A DNA stretch of 48,537 bases from Myxococcales bacterium (GCA_020633515.1 JACKDM010000035.1:1-48537); one strand, 5' to 3'. Positions 8,343-18,056 are shown, numbered from the stretch's first letter. Made by a program: numbers and translations. Notes: generated by a model not told the origin, from the sequence alone.

Positions 8343-9241
8343 TCAGAGCGCGCCGAGCTCGACGGCGTCGGTGCCGAGGCGGATCTGGCCGGTGCCGGGG
8401 CGGCGTTCGACGATGGAGGCGGCTTCGTCGAAGCCGAGCTGGCCGAGCTGCTGGCGGAGGCGGCAGACGTGCACGTTGAGGGTGCGCGGGTCCTGGCCGA
8501 GCTTGTCGGCGAGGCTCTCCATGTGGATGAAGCCGCGCTCGGCGCGCGAGGCGGCGGCGTCGGCGAGGCGCTCTTCGGCGAGCACGACGAGCATGTAGTG
8601 GTAGGCGCGGGGGCGAGGTGATCCAGTCGGTGTCGGCGCGGACGCTGACCTCGACGTACTCCTGGTCGCGGCTGACGCCGGAGGCGGAGCGCGAGGCCGG
8701 CGATGAAGCGGCCGGGGGCGGCGGTGATGGTGCGGGGCACGATCTCGGGGACGGCGAGGCGCCAGGCGGTGTCGCCGGTGAGCACGATCTCCTGGTCGGA
8801 GACGGGGCGGAGGCCGGCGTCGTCTTCGGCGAACCAGCCGTCGCCGGATGCATAGATGGTGAGCTGAGGGTCGGCAGAGGAGGGGAGCGCGAGGATGCCG
8901 CCGATGGCGTCGACGACGGCGTCGCCGGTGATGGCTTCGGCGAAGGGCTGGGGCGGGGCGACTTCGATGATCTGCCAGCGGTCGTTGCCGTCGCCGAAGG
9001 CGAGGGTCTGGCCGCGTTCGAGGGTGATGGTCTCGCCGGGGAGGAGCTTGCGGTCGCCGTGCCAGGTGCCGTTGCGGCTGCCGAGGTCGCGGATGGTCCA
9101 GGTGTCGCCGCTCCAGGAGAGGATGGCGTGTTCGCTCGATGCGAGGCGGTTGCGGAGGCGCATGACGTTGGTGGGGCCGCGGCCGATGGTGGTGCGGGGG
9201 CGGAGGCGGATGAGGCGGCCGGTGGGGAGGTGGCGGAGCAT
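8343..9241 (-). CDS. FHA-domain transcriptional regulator with C-terminal winged helix (two apparent frameshifts)
   Basis: The protein is spread over three frames. From ATG at 9241: an FHA domain (residues about 18-90: TTIGRGPTNVMRL, SSEHAILSW, DLGSRNGTWHGDRKL) and a middle domain up to GRFIAGLAL. Frame two carries SASGVSRDQEYVEVSVR. Frame three starts at AYHYMLVVLAEERL and ends with a DNA-binding-like segment (LNVHVCRLRQQLGQL, RRPGTGQIRLG) resembling the OmpR-type wing. One shift coincides with a G5 run at 8609-8613 where four would restore frame; the other is near 8685-8697. FHA binds phosphothreonine, and a Ser/Thr kinase gene is divergent next door, so this is plausibly its output regulator. 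The gene is either an assembly artefact or a recent pseudogene. Confidence 0.75.
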
Positions 9242-9427
9242 CGGCGTGTCCGGTCGGTGGAGGCTGGGTGCTCAATACCGCGGCAGCGGCTGGATTGCCA
9301 GCGGGGGGCGGTGTCGGTGGGATGCGGGGGGGGCTCGGATGTGACGGGCGATCGAAGGCGACCGAACTCCCACCATCGCGCCATCCCGCCTCGACTTATC
9401 GTCTGCCACGCCCTACCCTCGGCGGCG
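9242..9427. promoter_or_regulatory. Divergent promoter region of FHA regulator and Ser/Thr kinase
   Basis: 186 bases between the two divergent starts with no gene. The stretch CGACTTATCGTC near 9392-9403 is the only AT-containing patch and could hold the -10 of the kinase gene. No clear Shine-Dalgarno precedes either start. Confidence 0.3.
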
Positions 9428-12324
9428 ATGGAGAGCCACTCGACGCCCCCCTACCCCGCGCCCATCCCCGGCGCCCCCACCCACCTGAGCCGCGACGGCT
9501 CGGTCACCACCGCCCCCGACGACCCCTCTGGCGCCCCGGCGACAGCGACGGCGCCTTCGAACCCACCGCCGTGCCCACCGCCGACCCCGGCTCCCCCGAA
9601 GCCGCCGCCCGCGACCCCGCCTCCGCCGACAGCGCCCCGTCCACCCCCGCCCGCGGCCCCTCCACCGTACCCGGCGCCCCCTCGCAAGACCTGCTCGCCG
9701 CGCTCCGCCGCACCGACGACGAAGAGCTCACCGCTGAGCACCCCGGCCGCTACCAGCTCCGCGGCGTGCTCGGCGAAGGCGGCATCGGCCTCGTCGACCG
9801 CGTCTACGATCGCCACCTCCGCCGCGAGGTCGCGCTCAAGAGCCTCCGCCCCGTCCTCCACGGCCGCACCGACCGCCCCGTCATCGAGTCCCGCTTCCTC
9901 GACGAAGCCCGCGTCACCGGTCTGCTCGAACACCCCGGCATCGTGCCCGTGCACGAGGTCGGCCGCCGCCTCGACGGCGCGCTCTACTACACGATGAAGC
10001 AGATCCGCGGGCACAACCTGCGCGCCGCCGCCTACAAAGCCGGCTTCGACGAGCGCCTGCGCCTCGTGCCCCGCTTCATCGGGCTCTGTCAGGCCGTCGC
10101 CTACGCCCACAGCCGCGGCGTCATCCACCGCGACTTGAAGCCCGACAACGTCATGCTCGGCGACTTCGGCGAGACCCTCGTCGTCGACTGGGGCCTCGCC
10201 AAGATCAAGGCCGCCCCCGACGCCCCCGCCTCCGAGATCGACCTCGTCCCCGACGGCCGCACCCTCGACGGGCAGGTCCTCGGCACCCCCGCCTACATGC
10301 CCCCGAACAGCTCGAAGGCCGCATCGCCGACGTCGACGAACGCGCCGACGTCTACGCGCTCGGGGTCATCCTCTACGAGCTCATCACCGGCCACACCCCC
10401 TTCGGCGCCGGCACCGGCGCCGCCGCCTTCGCCGCGCTCGCCCGCCGCGTCGCCACCGAGCCCGTGCCCCACCCCGCCACCCACGAGCCCCGCTGCCCGC
10501 CCGAGCTCGCCGCGATCATGCTCCGCGCGCTCCAGAAGGACCCCACCCGCCGCTACCGCGACGCCGGCGCGATGGTCGACGACATGCTCCGCTTCGAAGC
10601 CGGCGGCTGGGTACAGGCCCACCGCTACAGCCTCCGCGAGCGCTTCTGGCGCCGCGTCCGCCGCCACCGCGGCCCCCTCGTGCTCGCGCTCGCCGTGCTC
10701 TCCGTCGCCGCGCTCACCTGGATCTGGCGCGGCGCCCGCGAAGCCGATCGCGCCGCCGAAGCCGAGCGCGCCCGTCAGGCCGCCGTCGTCGCCCGCGTCG
10801 AGCGCCACCTCGACGAAGCCCGCGCCATGCGCACCGCCGGCTGGGTCGACCTCTACGCCTCCCGCCTCACCGGCCTCAAGGAGCCCGTCGTCGAAGACCG
10901 CGTCATCACGCTCCTGCAAGACCCCGACGCCGCGCTCCGCCAGCTCGCCGCCCGCACCCTCGGCCTGATGAACAGCGCCCGCGCCGTCGACGCGCTCATC
11001 GCCCGCCTCGACGAAGGCATCGAGAGCGACGAGACCGTCGTCGTCGAGGTCATCCGCGCGCTCGGCGTCATCGGCGACCCCCGCGCCGAGCGCGCCGTCT
11101 ACGCCGCCCGCGCCCGCTACGGCAACACCAGCTACGTCGGCTACGCCACCGCGCTCGCCTACCGCCTCCTCCCCCCCGAGGCCCCGCCGCCGACGCCGAC
11201 GCCAACGCCTGGGTCGACTACGGCCGCGCCCTCGTCGAAAAGGGCCGCTCCGCCGAAGGCGTGCTCGCCTACGACCACGCCATCGAGCTCCAGCCCGAGC
11301 TCGTCCGCGCCTGGAACAACCGCGGCATCGCCCACCGCTACCTCGGCAACTACCGCCTCGCGCTCCGCGACTACACCCGCGCCCTCGAGCTCGACCCCGA
11401 CTTCCTCCCCACCCTCGTCAACCGCCCCATCCTCCACCGCAACCGCTACGACTACCCCGCCGCCTTCGCCGACCTCGACCACGCCATCAACCTCGGCGGC
11501 AGCGGCGCCGCCCGCCGCGCCGGGCTCCACAACCGATCGCTCTACCGCGCCGAATACGGCGACCACGAAGGCGCCCGCCAGGACCTCGACGCCGCCGCCC
11601 CCTCGGCGCGCTCGACCGCCAGCAGATGGCCATGGAAGGCCGGATCCGCCGCCTCACCGGCGAGCTCGACGCCGCGCTCGAATCCTACAACCGCGCCATC
11701 GACCTCGACCCCAGCTCGGCGCTCACCTACCAGCAGCGCGCCCGCGTGCACCTCGACCGCGGCGACCTCCGCGCCGCCCGCGCCGACCTCGACCAGGCGT
11801 GGCGCCTCGACCCCGAGCTGCAGAACCTCTCCGCCGAGCGCGCGCAGGTCCTCGCCCGCCTCGGCGAACACGTCGCCGCCCGCCAGGTCGCCGACGACGC
11901 CATCGCCACCCGCCCCGGCGCCGGCCTCTCCTGGGTCGTGCGCGCCATCGAGGTCCACATCCGCGGCGGCGACTGGTCCGCCGCCGCCGCCGATCTCGCC
12001 CAGGCCGCCGACCGCGCCCGCCCGAGCGACCGCGTCCTCTTCGCGCTCATGCACGCCGCCGCCCGCCGCCGCGCCGGCCAGCCCGTCACCCTCGCCGAGC
12101 TGCGACCGCTCGACGAGCTCCCCTACCACGACGCCCTCATCCCCGTCGCCGCCGGCGCCGAGCCCCGCCCCGCCCACCCACGAAGCCCGCTGCGCCCTCG
12201 CCATCACCTGCCTCGCCGCCGGCCGCGGCGCGCGCTCGAGCCGCTCCCGCCCGGGTGGAAGGTCTGCTCGAGTCGATCGAATACGAGCCCTGCCTGCGCC
12301 TTCATCGACGCGCTGCCGTGGTGA
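9428..12324 (+). CDS. Transmembrane Ser/Thr protein kinase with HEAT-like and TPR repeats (multiple apparent frameshifts)
   Basis: Reading from ATG 9428 (MESHSTPPYP), the coherent protein jumps frame near 9530, 10300, 11170, 11600, 12165 and at least once more near 12230-12300. Domains in order: acidic/Pro linker; kinase domain with GEGGIGLV P-loop, VALK lysine, HRDLKPDN catalytic loop, DWG in place of DFG, GTPAYMP activation segment and DVYALGVILYELITG; one TM helix (LVLALAVLSVAALTWIW); HEAT-like repeats (VEDRVITLLQDPDAALRQLA); then TPRs (AWNNRGIAHRYLGNY, ALESYNRAIDLDPSSALTY). This is a common plan in Myxococcota and Planctomycetes. The shifts at C-runs 10300-10304 and 11598-11602 are each repaired by adding one C. 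The reading is therefore likely intact in the organism, but decay cannot be excluded. Confidence 0.8.
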
Positions 12325-13109
12325 GTCAGGTCCAGTAGGTCAAAGCGAGATGCTGAGGCCGCCCACGGTCCACGGAAAGGTGCATTTCGCGCCCGCCGCA
12401 AGCGATCGCCACGGCCTGGAAGCGAACCCGAGTGCGCCTCACCAGCGCATCGAGCGCCTCACCCCCTCGGCGCATTGGTAGATGCGTTCGACATCGCGCC
12501 ACTGCGCGCACGGAGCCCGCTGTATCCACAGATATCAGCGCCCGCCCTCCATGTCTCGTAGTCATGATTGAGCGCGAGGACTCCAAGAACGCGACGATCG
12601 AGCCATCGACCGACAGAGAGAGAACCGTGGCTCGCCCTCAACTCGCGGTGGATGTGGACGTACGGCTCACGGAATGGCAGACCGAGCGCCTGATCGTGCT
12701 GCAGCGATAGTGCGTCGCAAACGGGCACTCGTACGTACGCAGGCTGTGGACGCTTCGCATGGCATCGATACACTCCTGCCGCGAGCGTCTGACGAGGTGG
12801 GCGAGAGTGATCCCTTCCGTGACGAATGCCGTATGGAGAAGGTCCTGATGCGATGCCGAGCCCCATCCGACCTCACAGGACGAACATCGCGTCGGTGATC
12901 TGAATCGCAGCACCTCGGATCATCGACGAGGTGAGCGTGCAGCTTGAGGAGAGGGAGCTCTCGGCGAGAGCAGGGCAGCGGACCATCCGATTGGGCGGAA
13001 TCGGGCCGTGACCCCGGCTTGCGAACGACCGTCCAGCAATGCCATGAGAGCGGTCACCGCCGGCGACCACAGCCTCGGTGCGGATCATGCAGCAGCGAGC
13101 TTGTCGACA
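12325..13109. other. Lower-GC intergenic island, no confident gene
   Basis: About 785 bases whose composition and codon style differ visibly from the rest of the window (many AT-containing triplets). Short open frames exist on both strands, for example a minus-strand stretch around 12500-12720 and a plus-strand one at 12562-12710, but none has a convincing start, length or motif. It could be the remnant of acquired genes or a long untranslated spacer. Together with the next gene it forms a compositional island bordered by recombinase A. Confidence 0.5.
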
Positions 13110-13796
13110 TCAGACGCCGGGGCCCCGATCCCAGCATGTATGGAGACAGATCCGCCTGTTCCTCGCGTAGAAGAGAGGCGAGCAGACATCAGGGCGCAGG
13201 CGTATCGGCTTCATGTTGAGGTTGAGCTTGACCTCATAGCGAATGCTGAGAGGTTGCTGCGAGATCATGCAGTACTGCCATGCAAAACGCTCTCCCGAAG
13301 TGCGGCGCCGTCGTGCAGCGGAGCGCCTCGACTTCAGTCCCAGCTCACTCGAAATGGCAGCGTGCAGCATCGCACAGAACTCGTTGTGATCGCTGAACAC
13401 GACCGCCTGAAGCGATTTGAAGCTTCGATGGATGTCCCTTATCAAGGTTTCATCGACGACATCTGCCTTCAACGACATGAGGTCGAGGAAGATGTCACCG
13501 CGCTCATCGAGTGCCACGAGGAGCCTTTCAGCGTCTCGATGCCCATGACAGCCAGCCGCAGCCGCCCGGAGCGGGAGCAATCGATGATGAGCCAGGAACA
13601 GCTCGAACGCACTGCGATCGATCTCCTCGAGATTCCACTTCTCGTTGGCCCAGAGCATCGTGCTGCGGAGGAAGCCTCGAAAGCGGCCTTCCAGATAGGA
13701 GTCGGAGGGATCGACACCCAGCAACTGCTTGAGAAGCTGCGCAGTCGTCCTCTGTTGCTTGAGAGCCTCCAGGCGCTTGCGCTCGTCCGCGTTCAT
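13110..13796 (-). CDS. Hypothetical protein in low-GC island
   Basis: 228 residues from ATG 13796, which has AGGAGG eight bases upstream; a GTG one codon earlier is possible. The first about 155 residues look coding: a helical charged N-terminus (MNADERKRLEALKQQRT), ANEKWNLEEIDRSAFELFLAHH, then ERGDIFLDLMSLKADVVDETL and VVFSDHNEFCAMLHAAISSELG. The last about 70 residues (basic, Cys-containing) are less convincing and the true end could be earlier. I recognise no family. GC is clearly lower than in neighbouring genes, suggesting recent transfer. It lies just downstream of recombinase A on the same strand with a 77-base gap. Confidence 0.6.
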   Translation of the reverse strand: MNADERKRLEALKQQRTTAQLLKQLLGVDPSDSYLEGRFRGFLRSTMLWANEKWNLEEIDRSAFELFLAHHRLLPLRAAAAGCHGHRDAERLLVALDERGDIFLDLMSLKADVVDETLIRDIHRSFKSLQAVVFSDHNEFCAMLHAAISSELGLKSRRSAARRRRTSGERFAWQYCMISQQPLSIRYEVKLNLNMKPIRLRPDVCSPLFYARNRRICLHTCWDRGPGV

Positions 13797-13873
13797 CACA
13801 CTCGCCTCCTGTCAGGCCCATCATCCCGACGGACATCGGCGAGCGCAAGACCCGAGGACGCACGCCTCGCCCC

Positions 13874-14905
13874 TCACCCCACCTCCGCCAACCCCTCCGC
13901 CACCTCCCCCGCCTCGAGCTGCGCGTACACCCGCCCGCTCTCCACCGCCTCGTTCCCCAGCGCCTCCGCCAGCGCCACCAGATCGTGCGTCCGCCGCCAC
14001 AGGTCGAACGCGAAGGTATGCCGCAGCACCTGCGGCGTCGCGTCCACCCGCGCGAACGCCGCGTGCTTGCGCACCACCCGCTGCACGCCGTTGACGCTCA
14101 GCCGCCCCCGCTCGCCCACGAACAGCGGCCACGCCCCCGGCGGACCCTCCACCCCGAACGGCATCGGCGACAACGGCACCGCGCACAGCGCCGGCAGGCT
14201 CGCCGGATCGGGCGGCGTCACCCGCGCCGACGGCGGCCAGCCCCCCGTCGCCGGCAGCACGATCTCCCCGTGGGCCGGAAGCGCCAACAGCCCCCGCTCC
14301 CCCAGGCTCCACGCCAGCTTGCGCGCCGCCCGCGTCGGCAGCACAACCCGCCGGTCCGGCCCCCCGCGCACCCACACCTCACCGCGCCCGAAGTCCACGT
14401 CGCCCACGTCGAGCGCCGCCAGTCGCTCACCCGCACCCCGGTGTCGAGCAGCAGGTACACGATCGCCTGATCGCGCAGGCACCCCCGGCTGTCCACCTGC
14501 GACAGCAGCCGATGCACCTCCGTCGCGTCGAGCACCCGCGGCCTGATCAGGCTGGGTCAGCCGCGCCTCGTCGCGCATGTCTTCCAGATCGGTGTCATCC
14601 ATCACACCCTCGCCTGCCAGCCACTGGCCGTAGGTCCGGGCGAACGCCATCCGACGCAGCACGGTCGCCGGGCTCTTGCCCCGATCGGCCGCCGCGCGCC
14701 AGCGAGCGATCAGATCGGCGTCGAGCGCGTCGGCGCCGAACGCGCGCCCCTCGGCGCGCCGATACCAGATCGTCAGCGCCTGCCAGTCGGAGGTATAGGA
14801 CCGCAGCGTCGACGGACGCCGACCGCGGCGGGCGAGGTGGTCGAGGAAGCGCTCGAAGCGACGCCCCTCCTCGACGGTGGCGAAGCGATTTTCAGCGGGG
14901 CTCAT
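13874..14905 (-). CDS. Tyrosine recombinase A (XerC/D-like), two apparent frameshifts
   Basis: ATG at 14905 has AGGAGG six bases upstream. The N-terminal SAM-like core-binding domain (FERFLDHLARRGRRPSTLRSY) is followed by a catalytic domain that needs two frame changes, near 14540 and 14420: the middle part VLDATEVHRLLSQVD...LLLDTGVRVSE is in another frame, then ERLAALDVGDV returns. The second shift could be loss of one AGCG unit. Active-site view: Arg I is present (TGVRVSE) and the HxxR Arg is present in PQVLRHTFA, but the first His is Gln. The usual beta-hairpin Lys is not evident (GGPDRRVVLP), LGH is LGN, and Tyr is present (GRVYAQL). It is paralogous to recombinase B, sharing GERG-L--N--QR-VRK. 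It lies 75 bases downstream of flagellin 1. Confidence 0.8.
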   Translation of the reverse strand: MSPAENRFATVEEGRRFERFLDHLARRGRRPSTLRSYTSDWQALTIWYRRAEGRAFGADALDADLIARWRAAADRGKSPATVLRRMAFARTYGQWLAGEGVMDDTDLEDMRDEARLTQPDQAAGARRDGGASAAVAGGQPGVPARSGDRVPAARHRGAGERLAALDVGDVDFGRGEVWVRGGPDRRVVLPTRAARKLAWSLGERGLLALPAHGEIVLPATGGWPPSARVTPPDPASLPALCAVPLSPMPFGVEGPPGAWPLFVGERGRLSVNGVQRVVRKHAAFARVDATPQVLRHTFAFDLWRRTHDLVALAEALGNEAVESGRVYAQLEAGEVAEGLAEVG

Positions 14906-14980
14906 CGTGCCTCCTGCGGAGTGACGGGAGCGATAGGAGCGATGGGATCGCGGGCGATGTCTTCCATGGCACCCGAGCCA

Positions 14981-16393
14981 TCACTGGAGCAGCGACAGCG
15001 CCTGCTGCGGCACCTGGTTGGCCTGCGCGAGGATCGTCGTCGCCGCCTGGGTCATGATCTGGTTGCGCGCGAGGTTCGCCGACTCCGCCGCGAAGTCGGC
15101 GTCGAGGATCCGGCTCCGCGCGGCGGTCGCGTTCTCGACCACCGCCGAGAGGTTGCTGATCGTCGACGTCAGCCGGTTCTGCACCGCGCCGAGCTCCGAG
15201 CGATCGGCCGCGACCTGCCCGATCGCGCGGTCGACGATGAGGATCGAGAGGTTGGCCCCCTCGCGCGTCGTCACGTCGATGGTCTCGACCGACTGCACGT
15301 TGCTCACCCCCACCAGCGCGTCGGCGACGAACCCGATCTCCGCCTCGTCCCCGCCGCCGAGGATGTACTGGTTCTCCGACTCGAGCGTGATCGCGCCCGT
15401 CGTCACCGAGTCGGCGAGCCCGGTGATGACATCGCCGTTGCCCTGGGTCACCACCTCGATGTTGCGCCCGTCGGCGGCGCTCAACTGCAGCCGGTTGTCA
15501 TCGTCCCGGGTCGCGATCACGCCGGTGAACTCGAACTCCGCGTTGATGGCCTGCACGAGCGCCTCGTTGGCGTCGTCGACCCGCACGTCGATGCCGGTGA
15601 TCGTGCGCCCGTTGATCACGACGTAGTTCTGCTCGTCGAGCGCGCCCGCGGTGATGGGATCGCCGCCCTCGCGCACCGTCTCGTTCACCCGCGCGCGCAC
15701 GCCGTGGTAGACCGTCGAGTCATTGATCGCGGCCGCCTTGGCGATCGCCGAGGCGTCGTTCTGCGCGGTCGAGAGGGTGTCATCACCGGCCTGGGTCGCG
15801 CGGATGGTGATGCCATTGATCGTCAGCCCGCCGGCGCCGATCGGGTTGGCGCTCACCACCGTGCCCGTCGACACCGCCCAGCGGCCGATCCGCTCCGAGC
15901 GCGCGTCGCGCACCCGCACCCGCAGCGTCTCCTGGTAGTTCATCCCGATGTGGAAGAACTTGTCGGCGAAGGTGCCATCGAGCAGGTTCTGCTGGTTGAA
16001 GGTCGTCGTGTCACCGATGCGCTGGAGCTCGTCGACGAGCTGGCCGACCTCCTCCTGGATCGCGCGGCGGTCCGACTCGGTGTTGACGTCGGAGGCGGCC
16101 TGCACCGAGAGCTCGCGGATCCGCTGGAGGATGTTGGTCGACTCCTGCAAGGCGCCCTCGGCGACCTGCACGAGGCTGACGGCGTCGTTGGCGTTGCGCA
16201 CCGACTGCGTCAGGCCGCGGATCTGGCTGTTGAAGCGCTCGCTGATCGCGAGGCCGGCGGCGTCGTCGGCGGCGGTGTTGACGCGCAGGCCGCTCGAGAG
16301 GCGCTCGAAGCTCTTGGAGAGCCGGGTGTTCGAGCTGAGCAGGTTGCGCTGGGCGTTGACGCTGGCGATGTTGGTGTTGATGAAGAGACCCAT
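14981..16393 (-). CDS. fliC: Flagellin 1
   Basis: 470 residues. The conserved D0/D1 N-terminus ([38 protein letters not shown]) and C-terminus ([20 protein letters not shown], ending LSLLQ) are both present. The centre holds flagellin IN-type motifs ([29 protein letters not shown]). This forms the flagellar filament after type III export. ATG at 16393 has AAGGAGGA seven bases upstream. It is the first gene of the second flagellin-recombinase module; recombinase A follows after 75 bases. It resembles flagellin 2 strongly at both ends and more weakly in the middle, with a 26-base identical stretch at 16119-16144 matching 19201-19226. Confidence 0.95.
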   Translation of the reverse strand: MGLFINTNIASVNAQRNLLSSNTRLSKSFERLSSGLRVNTAADDAAGLAISERFNSQIRGLTQSVRNANDAVSLVQVAEGALQESTNILQRIRELSVQAASDVNTESDRRAIQEEVGQLVDELQRIGDTTTFNQQNLLDGTFADKFFHIGMNYQETLRVRVRDARSERIGRWAVSTGTVVSANPIGAGGLTINGITIRATQAGDDTLSTAQNDASAIAKAAAINDSTVYHGVRARVNETVREGGDPITAGALDEQNYVVINGRTITGIDVRVDDANEALVQAINAEFEFTGVIATRDDDNRLQLSAADGRNIEVVTQGNGDVITGLADSVTTGAITLESENQYILGGGDEAEIGFVADALVGVSNVQSVETIDVTTREGANLSILIVDRAIGQVAADRSELGAVQNRLTSTISNLSAVVENATAARSRILDADFAAESANLARNQIMTQAATTILAQANQVPQQALSLLQ

Positions 16394-16601
16394 GACTCGT
16401 CCTCCTTGACGGTGCCGCGCCTCATCCCTAGGGCGCGTCTCACCGGCCGGCTTCGCCGGGATGTGATGGCCCGGTCGCTCGCCGGGCGGATTCGTGTTCG
16501 GTCGATGCCATCAGCGGGGCGGGCGCGGGGCGCACGGGTGCCTTCTCGCCGGTGGCGGTGTCGAAGATGCGATGTTTTGGCGACGGCGCTGCGCGATGGG
16601 A
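16394..16601. other. Upstream region of flagellin 1 with hairpins
   Basis: 208 bases without a gene. It contains two GC hairpins: 16447-16459 (CCGGC-TTC-GCCGG) and 16471-16487 (CCCGG...CCGGG). Either may terminate the small gene upstream or sit in the flagellin leader. I looked for sigma-28 and sigma-54 flagellar promoters on the minus strand and found no good match. Confidence 0.4.
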
Positions 16602-16856
16602 TCAGCCGGGCGGGCGGAACCCCGGGCGGCGGAGCCGTGGCGTGGTCACACGATGGCTGCGGTTCGGGCCGGGCGGCGCGGGCGGCCGGGCGGCGAGGCG
16701 CAGGTCGAGCTCGAGGTCGGCGACGAGCGCCGCGACCGAGCGACCGAGCGCCGAGAGGTCGCCGATCGTGCCGTCGAAGCACCGCCGCACCTCGGCGGGG
16801 GTCAGGCGCGGCGGTCCTTCGCGCGCGCCCTGTCTCGCGATGTAGGTCTGAGCCAT
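16602..16856 (-). CDS. Small hypothetical protein between the two flagellin modules
   Basis: 84 residues from ATG 16856, preceded by GGAGGTG at suitable spacing. The body LTPAEVRRCFDGTIGDLSALGRSVAALVADLELDL looks helical and amphipathic; the tail is Pro/Arg-rich. I recognise no family. It is co-oriented between recombinase B (134 bases upstream) and flagellin 1 (208 bases downstream), so it could be a flagellin-specific accessory, chaperone or regulator, or a recombination directionality factor. These are guesses from position only. Confidence 0.5.
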   Translation of the reverse strand: MAQTYIARQGAREGPPRLTPAEVRRCFDGTIGDLSALGRSVAALVADLELDLRLAARPPAPPGPNRSHRVTTPRLRRPGFRPPG

Positions 16857-16990
16857 CGTGCACCTCCGTGTGCGTTCAGGGCGTGGCATCCGGGCCACGC
16901 CGGGCGCGGCGGCGCCGCGCGGTGGTTCGAATCGGTCTCTGCGGTCACGCGCCGGATGGCATCGAGCCGGGGCGCGATGGGATCGAAGTC

Positions 16991-17941
16991 TCAGTCACCG
17001 CCCCCGCCGGCGAGCACACGCGGGCGGGGCGGCGGGGTGTCGGGGCGCGCGGTCGCGGGGGGCCGCGCGAGGTAGAGCCGGGTGGTGTCGAGGCTCTCGT
17101 GGCCGAGCAGATCGGCGAGCTCGACGAGGTCGCCTTCGCTCTGCAGGAACGCGCGGGCGAAGGTGTGCCGCAGCGTGCCGGGTGATGCCTCGACCTTGGC
17201 GAACGCACGGTACTTGCGCACGATGCGTTGGATGGCATTGGCGGTGAGCGGTCCGCGCTCGCCCTGGAACAAGGGACCGGCGGCGGCGCCGCGCTCGTCG
17301 AGGTAGCGGCCGAGCGCGCGGCGGGCCTCGGGGGCGAGCGGGAGCCTTCGGCGGGGCAACAGCCCGCGGGTGTCTTCGACGAGGACCATGCCGCGGCGGC
17401 CGCCGATGTCGACCGATGCCACCTCGAGCTCGACGAGCTCGCCGACGCGGAGCCCCGTCGAGAGCAGCACGAGGATGATGGCTTCGTCGCGCGGCGAGCC
17501 GCGGCGCTCGACCTCGCGGAGGAAGCGGCGCAGCTCGAGGTCGCTGAGCCCGCGCGGGCGGCGGGGTCCCTGCGCGACGGGGCGCACCGCGCGCACGGCG
17601 GCGACGGTGGCGCGGTCGATGACTTCGTGCGCGCCGAGCCAGTCGGCGTAGCGTTTGACGAAGACGAGCTTGCGGTTGATCGTCGCCGGGCGGGCGCCGC
17701 CGGCGGCGAGGCGGGCGATGTAGTCGGCGACGGCGGCGGCGTCGAGCCGCGCGGCGTCGAACGGGGCGCCGTCTTCGTGCGCACGGGCCTCGGCGAAGCC
17801 GGCGTGGTCGCTCTGGTAGGCGGCGATCGTCTTGTCGGCGCGGCCGCGGGCGGCGAGGTCGCCGATGAAGGCGGCGAGGCGGATGCGCTCGGCCTCGGTG
17901 CAGGGGCGGGCCTCGCCGCTGCGTTCGATGGACGCGGTCAT
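16991..17941 (-). CDS. Tyrosine recombinase B (XerC/D-like)
   Basis: 316 residues from ATG 17941, which has GGAGGAGG six bases upstream; the longer frame overlapping flagellin 2 is rejected. It has an N-terminal core-binding domain (LAAFIGDLAARGRADKTIAAY, INRKLVFVKRYADWLG) and a C-terminal catalytic domain: Arg I in STGLRVGEL, HxxR Arg in SPGTLRHTFA with the first His replaced by Gly, LLGHES, and Tyr in TTRLYLA. The beta-hairpin lysine is not obvious (GLLPRRRLPL has Arg). The length suits a Xer-type enzyme. It lies 115 bases after flagellin 2 on the same strand. The partner site is not identified. Confidence 0.9.
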   Translation of the reverse strand: MTASIERSGEARPCTEAERIRLAAFIGDLAARGRADKTIAAYQSDHAGFAEARAHEDGAPFDAARLDAAAVADYIARLAAGGARPATINRKLVFVKRYADWLGAHEVIDRATVAAVRAVRPVAQGPRRPRGLSDLELRRFLREVERRGSPRDEAIILVLLSTGLRVGELVELEVASVDIGGRRGMVLVEDTRGLLPRRRLPLAPEARRALGRYLDERGAAAGPLFQGERGPLTANAIQRIVRKYRAFAKVEASPGTLRHTFARAFLQSEGDLVELADLLGHESLDTTRLYLARPPATARPDTPPPRPRVLAGGGGD

Positions 17942-17997
17942 GGGATCCTCCTCCCGGCGTTGGGTCGATGGCTTCGATGACATGCCGGCCGGCGCGA

Positions 17998-18045
17998 GCG
18001 ATGGCTCGGGCGATGGCGGGGGCGATGCTTCGGGCGATGACTCGG
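17998..18045. repeat. Four 12-bp tandem repeats between flagellin 2 and recombinase B
   Basis: Units GCGATGGCTCGG (17998-18009), GCGATGGCGGGG (18010-18021), GCGATGCTTCGG (18022-18033) and GCGATGACTCGG (18034-18045) share a GCGATG core. Related GCGAT(G/A) words recur in the flagellin 1 to recombinase A spacer (about 14928-14960). They could be recombinase arm-type sites, an mRNA structural element or drift of a simple repeat. Confidence 0.75.
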
Positions 18046-18056
18046 CGCGCGGGCTC

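Noticed and set aside
6434..9241. Minus-strand frame of about 935 codons starting with a true FHA domain
   Set aside because: Only the part from 9241 to about 8690 is real; the rest is Arg/Pro/His-rich shadow of the PhoR-like kinase, while the true protein continues in other frames.
12432..12913. Short open frames on both strands in the low-GC region
   Set aside because: No ribosome site, start context or family motif; plausible pieces occur on both strands, so none is supported.
13874..17941. Recombinases as ordinary phage or island integrases
   Set aside because: No tRNA, phage genes or att-like duplications were found. The paralogous pairing with flagellins makes a simple prophage remnant less likely, although the low-GC island keeps it open.
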